NCBI RefSeq assembly: GCF_004193775.1 | Contig: NC_041021.1 | Location: 37,397,718-37,461,717, forward strand | Reading direction: 5' to 3' | DNA from: Glycine soja | Lineage: Eukaryota > Streptophyta > Magnoliopsida > Fabales > Fabaceae | DNA length: 64,000 bases | Shown here: positions 13,501 to 26,700 of the stretch, one piece after another | Layout: every line of letters begins with the position of its first letter | How positions within the stretch are numbered: the stretch's first letter is position 1 | The notes under the pieces: generated by a model | The model's input: only the letters and a program-made list of their open reading frames with translations | Told to the model about the DNA's origin: nothing | Database searches by the model: none | Made by a program: the position numbers and the translations under genes

Positions 13501-16500
13501 ATAAGTACGTCATGATCTACCTGGAATAATGTAAAGTATACTGTTTTCTCAAAGAATCAGATAAAACTGTCATTCATGAACCTGTAAAGAGTTCTAAGAG
13601 GGTTGCAAAGTCTCTTTCCATAATTTTGATAAATTTGGCTATGGCTTCTGGGGCAATATTGACACCATATTTGTATTTGGTGTCAGTTTTCTTTTGTTGT
13701 TATTTTCTCCCTCCCTGAAAATTTTCCATGAGAGAATGCTAGACATATGTTTATATTTTTATATACCAGTAAAAATAGAAAAAAAATACTTTAGTAATTG
13801 CATACGTACAGGGGATACCCCTATAGGCCTAAGCAGGAAGAGCCTTGACTTTCAAATGAGAATTTGACGTCTCACACCCATTTGATATGGGGACTACTCA
13901 TTCCTTCGATTTGGATTTCAGCGTCAAATATGGGATGAGTATTGGTCTCTTCTATTTTATAATATCAATTTCTTGCATTTGTCTAGGAACTTTGCTTGAT
14001 GGGAAGCCAATAATCAATTTGCCTCCCAAGACAATTGAGCTCAGTAAGGTGGATTTCTCGATTGAGGAGCGGGCATTCTACACCAAACTGGAATCAGATT
14101 CGCGTTCTCAATTTAAGGTTTACTTCCTTCAAATTTATTTTTATTAACCTGGACAATTTGTAATTATATTTTTTTGTTTCTCTTAAACAGAGCATCCAAG
14201 AATGTCCTTTTGTTAATGAGATTTTAAACCTAGTGATTAGAAACACTTTCTGATAGTGGTAAAAGTAATTGTATATCTGTAGGCAGAATGGATAGGCACT
14301 AATATTGGCAGCCTCTAGGATATATTCAACAATTTGACCTGTAGAACAGAATTTCTTCTTGTTAAAATAAGAGAAAACAGAGGGAAATTGGGTGAAAACT
14401 GTGTATCAGAGTACATGATGGATGCTCGTTTATATAGACTGATAGTAATAATTACACATAATTAGAGGAGATCAAGTTTACCCTAAATCAGATCCTATCA
14501 AATCAATTTATAATAAATGATATATTTATTCCTGATTCTCAACACTACACCTCAAGCTGAAGCTTACTAAGCTCTCAGCTTGTTACAGGAAAATAATTTT
14601 TTCCCAACAAAAACATAAACATTGAGCTCCACTAAAAACAATATTTTGAAGACAACTTAGGGATCTTGGTGAAGTTGGGGAATATTGCTAGAAAGATAAC
14701 ATTGTCAGATAGCTGGATTACCCATCAGCCTAAGAAAATTCATGGCGAGCAAAGCAAGTTCCGACTCTCTTAAAACAAATATTTGGAAGCTTCAAACCAA
14801 TATTAGTGAAGACCCAAAATTATTTAAAACTTGAAAAAGAAAATCGTGCAACTGCAAAACACGTGCAAGTGAAACAATGGCACTAGGGTTTTGAAGTCAT
14901 CAAGGGAAAGAAATCGTATGTGAGCAAGCAACAATTGCAAAAGAAACACATAGCAAAACCTAGGCTAAAGAGCTGGGCATGCAAAACAACTCCGATGGAG
15001 GTGAAATTGCAAGGTTAGGGTCATCCAAGGTGACTGACCTTGTCGTCAGAAGTGCGGGCAGAACGAAGCTCTAACGTGTCGTCACGTGCCAGAAACAAAA
15101 TTTGTTTGGCTGGAAAACAAAGTTACAAAAGGGGCACCTCCAAAAATAAGTTGGATCGGGTCCAAAATCCAGGGTTATGGTTGCACGGGAGAGGTGACCA
15201 CCATGTGCAAAGCACGACTTGAACGGATGTCGGACGTGCCACCATGCCCTGGTCAAGGGAGTTGTTTGGCTTTATGGAGAAGTGGCTTGTGGGAGTGTGT
15301 GAAGCCTCTGATAGTGACGCGCCAACCAGATTTGTGTAGATCGGCAAAAGGCAAACCGAACGGGGTAGGTGGCGGTTGGAAGGTTGCCAAAAAAGTTGCT
15401 GGATAAGTCTCCAGCAGTGGTCAGAGAAGTCGGCAAAAAAGGGGAAAAGGTAACTGGAATACGCAAACAGGTCGCTAGAAGTGTGGCAAGGGAAGGGTCC
15501 ACTGGGGACAGTGGATCCCCAGCAAAACATGATTTTCGTGATTCCTTTGTCAGGCTCTAGATACCATGTTAAAATAAGAAAAAACAGAGGGAAATTGAGT
15601 GAAAGCTGTGTATTAGAGTACACCACCGATGCTTGTTTATACAGATTGATAGTAATAATTACACATAATTAGAGGAGATTACGTTTTCCCTTAATTAGAT
15701 CCTATCAAATCAATTTACAATAAATGAAGTTTTTATTCCTGATTCTCAATACTTGTATTAATTTTGTTGAGATGATGGGGTTTTGGTTGGGAATGAGGAC
15801 AAAAGAGCAAGAATGCTCTCTTATCTATAACTAAATTAAATCTGTTCAAGCACACAGGTGCCCCCACCCAAAACCAAGAGTAATTCTACTCTCTACTGTG
15901 ATTAGAACTGTTTTTATTTAGTGGATATTTTTTACTTTTAAATTAAGCACAAATGTCAATCTAGTATAATTAATACTATATCAGTGCAGTGTGTTTGAAA
16001 TACATATAAGTTAACACTTATTTATAATAAGAATAAGAATTAGATCAAGCACTAGCATAAAATAATATTACCATCTAACCCAAAGGGTTGGCGTAATGGT
16101 GTATGGGCTTGTTGCGTTCACATGTTAAGAACGATCTATTTAGCGAGATAATCCGTGTGCAAAATTTTCTTGGACCAACAACAACCATGCACCACGAGCG
16201 GGATTAGTCTTTGACCTAGTGGGTTGGGGGACACTTGTGGTCTTTGACCCAGGATTAAAAAAAAAACTAATATTATCTGTTAGTAACCCTGATTAATAAA
16301 GGAAATAAATTTGAAAAATACAACAAATTGATAGATGAAATTGATAATTGATAGATATTCTAAAATCTTCTAAAATACAATTATGATATTCTGAGATATT
16401 TGGTATATACAACAAATTAACACAATGAATAAAATCTGTCTCACATTCTATTTACAAACCTCACACATAACTCCCAAACAAAAACATTACATAATCATCT

Positions 16501-19500
16501 TACGGTTACTAAACAGTAAACACACATACCTCCCATACTGTCCTATCATATGGTTTAGAGCATTGAGGCATGAGGACACGATATTTCTGATTGTAAAATT
16601 TTAAATTAATATAGCTGCTGTTCCGAGTCCTTACTCCTTAATTTAATAAATAATAGTGCATATGCTATCAATTTCATAATCATTGCACATCTGTTTTTGG
16701 TGATTTTTTAAAATCATGCATGATTACTAAATTGTTTCTTACTTTCATAAACATACAAAAGCTTCAATTTTGTACATATGAAAAGCATGATAAGTGCATT
16801 TCTTTCAGATCCCACCTAGTTGCATAGGTGAATCAGTCATTGGTTGTCAATAAACATACTTGATATTTAAGAAGTGCTGGGGGTGGAGATTTTTAATTTC
16901 CTGTATCTCATTCTTTGTATCTAATTTATTAATGCCTAGCATACACTTCTGCAAATTCTAGAATATTTTTGTTCAGCTGATCTTGTTTTTCTGAAGTATT
17001 GTAGATCTGATATTAAAAGGTTGTACTTTGCAGGCATATGCTGCTGCTGGGACAGTGAGCCAAAACTATGCTAATATTCTTTTAATGCTTTTACGTCTCC
17101 GACAGGCTTGTGACCACCCGCTTCTTGTTAAAGATTTTGATTCTGATCCTGTTGGGAAGGATTCTGTCGAAATGGCAAAAAATCTTCCTAGGGAAATGCT
17201 GATTAATCTTTTTAATTGTTTGGAATCAACCTTTGCTATATGTCTTGTTTGCAACGTGAGTTAAATTCAGATGTGATGTTTTTATTATTTGTTTTCTTTG
17301 TTGTAAATACAACCACTATGAATGTGATGGTACTCAAGATCCTTTTGATTATATCTAAGTTATGCTGTTTTGTTCCAATGGATATGCTTACAGTGGCCAT
17401 ATTTTAGGAGTGTGGTATATTTACACTCCCCATGAATGTTTACTACATTGGGTGAAGTCGAACACTTATCATCTTGGTTGCAAGAAAAGGGTGTGGTGAT
17501 TATGATAGAAATGAGTTTTAAACCATAAGGGGTTCAAGTTTTTATTTTTGCAAAAATAGACATGTTTATTATCCCAGAATAATAGGAAATATTTTTAGGG
17601 GGATGCTCTTCAATGGGAAAGTTTTTAGTAGTGCAGGTAAATATCCAAAACCATCAATTGCACCTGAATGCATTTCACACTTAACTTCTCTTTTTATTTA
17701 ATCTAAAGTTCAATATTGTTATCCTGCTCTTAAATATTTATTTTTTCAAGGACATGTTTTTATTTTTTGTTGTGAAGAGAAAAAATTTATTGGGATGAAT
17801 AGAAAGTATTACAAGGACATGATCATCCTCTTTACTGATACCATGTTTTATTGATTGATAACCAAATCTATGTGACTTTTATTATAATTGCTTAGTTGGA
17901 ATTTTAGATTTTGATTTCTCTGTTAACCCGTTATAGATGGGTTGTAAACAGTACCAATACGTTGTTAATAATTGCTCTGGTTGATATGTTTTGTGGTTTC
18001 AACAGGATCCTCCTGAAGAGCCTGTTATTACGATGTGTGGTCATGTCTTCTGTTATCAATGTGTATCAGAATATTTGACTGGTGATGATAATACGTGCCC
18101 GTCAGTTAATTGTAAAGAACTAATTGGCGACGATCTTGTTTTCTCCAAAGCTACTTTGAGGAGTTGCATCTCTGATGATGGTGGCAGTGTTAGTTTTGCA
18201 AATTCACATCTTTGTGATTATTCACTAGTGCAGCAGCGTGACTACACTTCATCTAAAATCAAAGCTGTTCTTGAGGTTCTGCAGTCAAATTGTAAATTGA
18301 AGATTTCTAGTTCTGACTTACCGAACTCCTCTGGAGGTTGTAGAGATTCACCTTCTTTGGATAATTTACATGTTGAAGACTGCGATTCAGATGTTAGGGT
18401 TACAAAACACACAAGAAGGTATTCAGAGTCCACAACTGAAGGACCAATAAAGGCTATAGTTTTTTCCCAGTGGACTAGCATGCTGGACTTAGTTGAGACA
18501 TCGTTGAAACAATTTGGTATACAGTACCGGAGACTTGATGGTAGAATGACTCTGGGTGCGAGGGACAAAGCTGTTAAGGATTTCAATACTGAACCTGAGG
18601 TTTGGCCTTTCCCAACATTGTTAAAGCTGTAACTTTTTTATGCAAATCTATTAATGACACCAAGTAATATGTGAACCTATTGCTTAGTAGATGAAGTAGT
18701 ATGAAATTTAATCCTCTTAATGGTTATATCAATAATGCTTGTTGCATATTTAATCAGTATGTTTTCCAACTCCTTGAACTTGAATTATCTACTGTGTTCT
18801 AGTGTCTTAACCTTGGTAGACTTTGGTGTTCTAGTGTCTTAACCTTGGTAGACTTTGGTGTCTGACTAATTGAAATTTGTTTCAGATAACTGTTATGCTG
18901 ATGTCACTAAAAGCAGGAAACCTTGGTTTGAATATGGTTGCTGCATGTCATGTTATTCTTTTGGATCTTTGGTGGAATCCTACAACTGAAGATCAAGCTA
19001 TTGATCGAGCTCACAGAATTGGGCAAACTCGTCCTGTTACTGTGACACGAATCACTATAAAAGATACAGTTGAAGATAGGATACTGGCTCTTCAGGTTTG
19101 TATCTGTCGGTTGAGTGTTGTTTTAGGTGCCAAAATGAGTCCATATTTGGTAGACAAATTGGATTTAGGGCCATCACCAGGAGTGAGGCTCTGCAGCCAG
19201 TAGGGAAATTGCTCTGATTTATAAGTTTTGAATTGTTTTCTCTTTCACCTTTTTCCTCTCCTATTTACTATTGCTTGATTTTTAAATTCATTAAACAAAA
19301 CTGACTAGTTGAAAGATGACAATTTTATGGCACAATTAGTTTTTTTCTTTTCGAACCTGTGAGTAGGGATTTATGCGATCAACAGAAGTTCTATTAAGGT
19401 TCAAGGGGAAGTTTATCTCATAATAAGTGCAAGTCACTTTTAATTTTTGTAGGTCCTTCCAAAAGATAAAGGGGAAGTTAGCAGATGAAGTCATCTTTTT

Positions 19501-19738
19501 TTTTTTTTAAAGGTTATTTGTTTTAGTAAGCTTTGATATATTGGGGTGACAAATTTTGTGATTGGGGTGAAGATAGGATGTATCTGTCGAATGAGAAATT
19601 CTGATTTCGTTCTTGTGTTGTACTATCTGGCAGGACGACAAGAGAAAAATGGTTGCATCTGCTTTTGGGGAAGACCATGCTGGCGCGTCTGGAACTCGCC
19701 TTACAGTAGATGATCTGAAGTATCTTTTCATGGTGTAG
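10531..19738 (+). CDS. CHR27: SNF2/RING/helicase-C chromatin remodeler, CHR27/CHR28 (FRG) type
   Basis: A nuclear ATP-dependent remodeler of the Rad5/16-like SNF2 group. In Arabidopsis CHR27 and CHR28 (FRG1/FRG2) support RNA-directed DNA methylation and associate with SUVR2. I read ten coding exons: 10531-10645, 10727-11379, 12036-12107, 12185-12262, 12354-13257, 13987-14117, 17034-17255, 18006-18599, 18886-19095 and 19634-19738. All junctions keep frame and give 1027 residues, close to the family's roughly 980-1050. An acidic start ([20 protein letters not shown]) and a Ser-rich region come first. Then follow the Walker A motif GLGKT (about 307), DEAQ box, SGTPIQN and LRRTK. The RING finger lies at about 720-765 ([14 protein letters not shown]), inserted in the helicase as in the family. 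Helicase C motifs are [16 protein letters not shown] and [11 protein letters not shown]. The 2.9-kb sixth intron holds an LTR element. No break is seen. CHR27 versus CHR28 orthology is inferred from neighbours, not from a tree. Confidence 0.9.
14360..15751 (-). mobile_element. Non-autonomous LTR retrotransposon in an intron of the CHR27-like gene
   Basis: Two similar terminal repeats of 185 bp (14360-14544 and 15567-15751) start TGTTAAAATAAG and end CTCAACA/CTCAATA. On the minus strand the LTR is followed directly by TGGTATCTAGAGCC (15553-15566), close to the initiator-Met tRNA primer site, which fixes the orientation. A purine-rich stretch ('cttgaggtgtag') precedes the other LTR. Flanks are 'cttct' and 'cttgt', a near 5-bp target duplication. 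The internal 1.0 kb has no gag or pol; its open frames on both strands show no known domain. The LTRs differ at about 21 of 185 sites by eye, so the insertion is old. A minus-strand TATA ('ctatataaac') sits in the 14360-14544 copy. Confidence 0.85.
16080..16268 (+). repeat. Possible SINE-like insertion
   Basis: The phrase 'gttggcgtaatggtgtatgg' resembles a tRNA A box (TRGYNNANNGG), and the segment ends in a poly-A run at 16257-16266. The expected B box is unclear, and no target duplication was found. Ordinary intron sequence is the alternative. Confidence 0.3.
18795..18858 (+). repeat. 32-bp direct repeat in an intron
   Basis: The unit starting 'tgttctagtgtcttaacc' occurs twice with a period of 32 bp (18795 and 18827). 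It lies just upstream of the exon that starts at 18886, where the branch-point region would be expected. Confidence 0.9.
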
Positions 19739-22316
19739 ACTCTAGACCACTCCTTGCTTGTTCTTCCCATGATGGATGATTTGAAGTTTTGTTTTGGGTG
19801 GTTTGGCATGGAGTTAGGATGGTTCTTAAGGAGGAGGGTATGACTGTTTTTTGAGTACCTGCTGACATCGGTTGCACAAGTTGGCAGGCAAGGCGAGGCT
19901 TGGTTGATCCAAGTGGTAACTTGATCTGTTTTGAAGCCCACAAGGGCATTTTTGTCCTCCAAACTGCTATGTAGCTGAAGGCTGTCTGTAAATATACTAA
20001 TTAAATTATATGGCTTATGAAAATATGACCTTGTGCAACTGCCCTTTCTGTTCTAGTGTACAGTTTTCTTCATAGTCCTCAACTGTGCAGGGAAAGCATA
20101 GATTGTTTGTCTAGCTAAACACACTTTTGAATTACTGATTATTATACTGAGGAGCTAGTTGGTAGCCTCCATGCTTTGCTCCCAGCTCCGATGAAATTTG
20201 ACCAAGTCAATGTGAATTCATATTTTAGAACAAATTCATAAGCTTAAATGAAACATATTATTGGTAATTTAGGATTTGGATTAAACGTAGGTTTTTTTAA
20301 TTAGAAATAAATTCATTAGATAAAATTCCTTAAAATTGTGAAAAATTGAAAACTAGTAATCCAGAGGAATGACTTTTTTTCTTTTTCTTTCATATTCACC
20401 TACTCTGTACAATTGTGACAACAAATTTGACTGCTCTGTTCTCTAGTTTAGCTGTGCATATTCATTTGATGTCAATAACCATTTGATGCATGCAACTTTG
20501 AGTGTGTCTGGTTAGAAAATAACGATTTTGACTGCAGTAAAAACTTGATTTTATAAAAACATAAATGTTTGGTTAATGCCACGTAAAATTGAATTTCTCT
20601 CAAAACTGCAGTGTGACTAGAAGTGATAGAGAAAGCAATTTTTTTACGAAGATAGAGAGAAACAATTAGTTTTACTTGAAATTCAATTTTTGAACGAAAT
20701 TAATTTCATTCAAAACGTACTTTGCAAGCATCGAAACACCCAAGTATTGTTACTAACATGAAGACGCAACGAAGTTTTGGGTGCACGCTGTTGAATGACT
20801 TTATCAAAATTCCTAATGACTTACCAAATTTTATGAAATTTGTAATAATATTTCTCTACTAAATCTAATCAAAAGTAGCGTATTTATGACTATATACCTG
20901 GCGGGCTATTTATTTATTTATTTATTTTTGTTGATCATAGAAAAAGATTGAACTTGAATTTGTAAATGTGTTAAGATTCCTTTGTGCTACATGCAAAGGG
21001 ATTTATCAAGAACGCAAGACATTTGTTGTGGTGACTGGATTTCTTGATCGCATTCATATTTTTGGTATACTGGATCTTTAAAATGAGTACAAGTCAATAA
21101 AAGAGAATAACAATGGCATGAACGAGGAACAAGACTCTGCTTAAGGAAGTTCCTATCTGTTGATATTAACTGTACTGCATTAGACATTAGGTAGAAATAT
21201 CAAATACAGCAAAGGCTTCTGACAAATATTGACGAAATAACAATGAGGGTATAAAAAACTGATGACTTTGTCAAGTGCTTTTTCTGAACCTGTGTCTAAG
21301 CAAGAAAAAAAATATGCAAAAGTATATCCTATATGATCTTAATCTCTGATCAAAGTGTCCATTACTTGAGTCCCTTCCTTTCACCAATTTTCACCAACAG
21401 GGTCTTACTTTATGGTGGGCCTATAAAGTGCTAACAAAGCCATAGGACTGGACAAGAGAAGTATCATTGTCACCGCTAAAATTACCACATTGATGTGAAT
21501 GGGACATGTAAGTATTTGTGTTTGGTGCTAATAATCAACCACATTAAGGAATAAAAAGAAAAAAAGACAACAGATATTTATCTTAATAATCTTAGATCCC
21601 TCAAAAGAAAAGCAATGGGCTTGCCTTTGTAAAAGTCATTGCTCGAATGCACTCCAACTCGAGGTCCCAACAAAGGTAGACCAGAGTCCCTATTGATGGT
21701 TTCACATGTTCATAATGGTGGTGGCTCCCCTTCTCTCATGATTCAATTGCCCTAGCAGCTTTCACACTCAGAGAAAGACGAGGGAATCTGTGTATGTGAA
21801 AGAAAGAAAAAAAAGAAAAAGATGTCAGAGCAATGTCCACCCATCGGTAGTGAGACTAAATCATTTTTCCTCTTCAAATTGAGTAAAAGTGTTCTCTTGG
21901 ATCCTCCTCAACATAAAGATTACTCAAATATCCAATATAGCAAATGAACTTTTCTATGATTCTTTTGACTATGCTGAGAGTTACCCTAGGAATGTTTGAC
22001 TGCTCGTTGTATATATTATAAATTATATATTATTTCCCTCCTTTAGCTTAAGTATATTGCACCGCTTTTGAATAAAAAAAGCACTACAAACTTCAAGTTC
22101 CACAAGCATTACTTTTACACATACTTTTAGCATCTCAATCAAAGCCGAAACAACTTATTATTTTAAATACAATAGTTAATTAATTACCACATGCACGACG
22201 AGCTAGTTATTTCTTTTATATGATCACGTAAACAATATAATACAATATGTGACATGACTAAGACTAACAAAATTCACATCGTGGGTTGATATACATGGCT
22301 ATTACTATTACTTTAC
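19739..22316. other. 3' region of the CHR27-like gene and spacer
   Basis: The first 250-300 bases after the stop are probably 3' UTR; no unique poly-A signal stands out. No further gene is supported. The segment 20497-20745 starts 'gagtgtgtctggtt' and ends with the complement of 'gggtgtttcgatgc', so it may be a small MITE with loose inverted ends. Confidence 0.5.
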
Positions 22317-23737
22317 TTAACAAACATTGGGTCCAAAACCCACAAACCCATTAGCTCCATCAACCGAAATCTCAATCCCTTCTTGCTGAATGTTCCCTAT
22401 GATGGAAAGCCCAGAAGAAGAAGGAGCAAACGCGAAGCAAAAACTTCCCACTTCATCCACTGGGATCAAAAAGTTCCTAGCTGGCAGGGTCAAAATAGGC
22501 CCACCCGAGAAGTAAAACGACACGGTCGGAACCCGAACCGACACAAACCCGAACAAGTCATAACACGTGTCAAAAATCGATACTCCGGAAGCCCGGGGCA
22601 GGTTTGTGGTCTGGGCAATAAAAGCATCCCGGAAAGCCTCATACGCCGCCTTCGGAAGCCGTGTCACGGCGGTGCCTGTGTCCATAACAACCCCTCCATC
22701 GCCCAATTCGGATAATTTAAAGACATCTTCGGATATGGGTACCCGCAATCCTCCAACTCCCAGACCCGAAAGTCCTACGTAATAGAAACTCTGGGCTCTC
22801 GGATTGTGGATCAGGGGAACCCATGCAGCACCCACGGGTACTGCCTCTCGTCCGAATTGTAATAATCCGGACGATTGGGTTCCCCTGCTGACTAGACAAT
22901 AACTAAAGGTGCCGCCGGCCTGGCCTCCGAGCTGATCCACGAAAGACATGGGCCCACTTCCGAGGCCAAGAGACCGGCGGCGCCAACGAACATTCCCTGG
23001 TTGTGGTGGCCGCACCCGATGGCCACGTTTCTGATTAGGGTTCGCCCGAACGTGAGTGTCTCGAGGGCGAGTGTGCCTTTAGTGTAGGAGCCGTCTCCGT
23101 AGGAAACTTCGTAGCGGCACCGCCCCTCGTGGCAGCCGGCGTTGTCGACGTGGCTGCAGACGGTGGAGGCGCAGGAGACGCCGGCGTAGGAGGTGGAATC
23201 GGCGGGGTTGAAAACGGGGTCGGATTGGTGGTAGCATTGGGTGCAGGGCTCGCATTGGACCCATATAATGTCGCTGCCTGAGTCGATGACAACGTATTGG
23301 TTTCGAGGTGGGCTTCCAACTCCGATTCTCACGAAGTATTCTCCGCTTCCTTGCTCCATGCCGGAAACCACGTCCGACCCGAATGCCTCCTCGGCGTAGA
23401 TGGGTTTTCCGGCGGCCAGACGGCGGCGGAGGGCGGCGACCCTTTTGGTGTCTCGCTGCATTCGTGCATTGAATCGGGTTCGGTGGTCGTGGGAGGTGTT
23501 AAACGTGGGGACTTTGTCTCTGTGAACTAGCTTCAGTTTATATTTTGCCGATGAAGATGCTTCGGTGGCAATGTTGAGTTTTTGGTGTTGGAGGTGTTTG
23601 TAGGTATTTGTTGGGTTGAGTTTGGTTTCTGTGAGGATTTGTTTGACATTGAGTTGTTGGAAATGAGGGTATGATATTATGTTGTGGGAAGTAGAGGTGG
23701 TAAGAAGGAGTGAGAAGAGAAGCAGAACTGTGAACAT
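22317..23737 (-). CDS. ASPG2: ASPG2-like aspartic protease, interrupted by a 1-bp frameshift
   Basis: An intronless pepsin-type (A1) protease of the plant atypical aspartic protease group; Arabidopsis ASPG2 is about 470 residues. The first frame (23737 down to about 22966) gives a hydrophobic signal peptide (MFTVLLLFSLLL), a propeptide, and the first catalytic site IDSGSDIIWVQC at about residue 152, with the usual Cys-rich stretch after it. The second frame (about 22966 to 22317) resumes at GLGSGPMSFVDQLGG, carries the second site MDTGTAVTRLP (codon near 22682), and ends FVGFGPNVC. At 22965-22966 one C (G on the coding strand) is missing, so GAAGLL runs into a wrong frame and would stop at 22892. 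With the base present the length is about 473, normal for the family. Everything else, including both catalytic Asp, is preserved, so this is either a very recent null allele or a sequencing error. The coding GC is well above the flanks. Confidence 0.85.
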
Positions 23738-26700
23738 GGTGTGTTGTTGTTGGTGTGATGATGGGAATGTGTGTTGTGTGGGGAGTGGGAGTGAGGGATT
23801 TATTTGGTTGGGTTTTGGGAGTGTGGAGAGGGAAAAAGGGGTTTGTTTACTGTAAAAACAATTGTGTGGAGAAGTTTCTGTTTTTGTAGCTTACTGTTTG
23901 GAATGATTTATTTGAGTTTGAGAGGGTGAGTGGAAAAAAAGGACATGCATCTCTGACACTCAGAGTGGTGTTGAGGGGTGAGTGGTGAGTTACAGCAAGA
24001 TGGAAAGGTAGTTGGTGGTGGTGCCACCTAATATTTTTGTTAAGGGATTTGATATTGTAAAAATCATGGTTATTAACTTTTGATTCTTGTATATTCATTG
24101 TGCATGTTTTGTCTTTACCTACTTTTTTTTTTCTCTTTTATTCACCTGCTGTTTGGCTACTACATTTTTACATTGTGTGTACTACAAGTGCTCAATGGCC
24201 AAATGACCGACCGATAGTGTGCTTGTTTTGCATTTTTTTTAAACTTTTATTTGAAAATGTTGTCTTTCATTTACTCATGATGTTATTGTTATCTCTTTAG
24301 TACTAAGATTAACTTGTGGCATGGTTTTGGGGGAAAAGGAAGGGCCTTTGGAGGGAAAGAAAGGGGCAACCAGATGTGAGTGTCTATGTGACCCTTTTTT
24401 TGGGTCACGCCAACATGATCTGTTTAATAGGAAGAGAAAGAAGGATTAGTGAATACTGTTGTGTGGGGAAGAAAGTGATCAAGTACATTGGCATTTGGTA
24501 CTCATTGTATTTGATTACATTAGATTAGATACGGTAAAGTTGCAAGAAATTTCGTAGTCAAAAAAAGAAGGAACGAAGGGTAGGTACACTAACAAAAATT
24601 GCCATATATTACACACAAATATGATTTCCAGATATTTTCAAGATAAGAAAGAAATTAAGCCTCCAAGTTAATATGCCAGATGAAATGGAAATTAAGTATC
24701 CTAAAAGATACTGTTATTAAATCTATTGGCAAAATGAAAAACAAATATATGTTATCAAATTATCATGTAATAAGCCGAATTTCAAGCCACATTACTGAAA
24801 CTCCATAAATTGTTTACACCAGCTTGCCCATTTGTAGTACGGCATTATTAAATTGAATTGTTGTACAGTGTACTGTATTTTTAATTTGCAATAACAGTGC
24901 CAGAATGTGAAACTGTGTTGTTGGTTGAAGGTGCGTTGATGTACAATAGAAGAAATAGGAATTATTAGTTGTGGAATACACAGGCTTAACTTTTCCATCA
25001 ATGATTTGCAAAAAGTAGAAGAATTTTTTTTTGGATTCCAAGCATTATTTCATTTGTTGAGCTCTGTTTATGCATGTAACGTGTATTATGTATCACGTTT
25101 ATATTACAAGCATTCATGCAATGTCACTGTTCTTTTCCCTGTTTGGGTTTACTAAGAGGGAATTAGGAGGAACTTAATTACTTTATTATTGACTAGGATA
25201 TGCGCCAGCTTTGCAGTTTTGCTTTCAGCTTAATTTAAATAAAGACTAAAGACGAAGACCTTCTTCTTTCTCTCTTTTCTTCAGTCTCTAATCCAGATAT
25301 CCAATGCGTTCCTCGAATAGCGTGAAGCTTCAAAAGTGAAAGACTTCGATTTTTGTTTTTTTTTAAAGAGAATATTATTATGAAATATTGATTTTATAAT
25401 ATTAGCCTTTTTAATGGAAACTTTCAATGGCCTTTGGGTACACTAATAAAGAAAAAAAGAACACGAACAAGTGACCCACCAAGTGTGATGCTAGTCAAAT
25501 AATTCTGATTTTTTTTTTCACGTATCAATTCTTACACTTATTTTATACCTATTTTTATTTCTCAGTACACAATAATTATCACATTTATTGTAAACCTTCA
25601 AATAATATCTTTGATTCTTCCAGATAACAAAAAAAAAATCAACGCGATGTTAGATTTCTAATCAAAGGTGATGTTCTTTTAATAACCAACCTCTGTTTCC
25701 ATAAAATATAATTTAGAAAACAATCGCAACCTCTGTTTCCATAATGCTTCTAAAAGGCTTCCCCTCTTCCCCCCACTTTTTTGTGGGCAAATTCTAAAAT
25801 GCTAGTGGATACATAGCCACTGGAAACAGTACCTAATGATTCCATCAAATATTGGTGATGTTGGTGTGGTTAAAAGGACATGCACGCGTGATGTGAGGGG
25901 CAGTTGGGTAAAGGACAATATATTTGGAAATGAGACACAAAAAAGAGTGAAAGGTGCATATATTATACTACACAACATGTTTGTTCTACAAACATATGTA
26001 TGTGCATGTCCATATATACATGTAAGAATTAATACAATAATTGAACAACATGGATGTCTAAGACTCTATGTCTATATTTGTGTGAGCCTTAAATCAGCAC
26101 AACCACAATCATGGTCGTTCAGTGGAACAAGTTACCGTGCATTTCTCTCTTTAAAGAAGAACTTTGCAATTCGTCAGAGCCCAACACTGAGAAAGTGTTT
26201 CAGTGGAATTGTGGGACGAAGGGCACAGAAAGATAACAACAACCAACTTAGGTTAGTCTTAATTTGTTATAACAAAACTTCTCGGATTTTGATCATTAAT
26301 GGTCTAAACTCCTAAACTCCTTTCCCATACATTGACTCACTAATTTTGAACCGAATAAAAACAATGAATCTCTTGAATCATGAAGGACTATTACCCATAT
26401 TTTCAAAAGCAATTCTAGCATACCAGCAAGAGCTTGTTTAGACTTTTTTTTTAAAAAAAAAATTCTTTGGTATTATTTGTAAGGTATTGCCTAGTTATTT
26501 CACATTATATATATGTTGGTTGAAAAGTGATGTTTCTTTTCTTGCCTAAACCGTGCTTCTATTGCGATTAATTGATAAAATACAAGTTAAAATTATATTA
26601 AAGTTCACATCACCTTTTTCCCCCCTTAATAAGTGGGTTGCTAGTTTAAAAGTAGATTGTTTTCTTTTACACATTTGATATTATTAAAAAAAAACTCTAA

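Noticed and set aside
15040..15672. Cluster of open frames up to 167 codons on both strands
   Set aside because: They lie in the internal part of the intronic LTR element, overlap each other, and show no gag, pol or host protein motif.
25836..26315. 159-codon open frame
   Set aside because: No recognisable domain, start context or neighbouring exons; composition looks like translated spacer.
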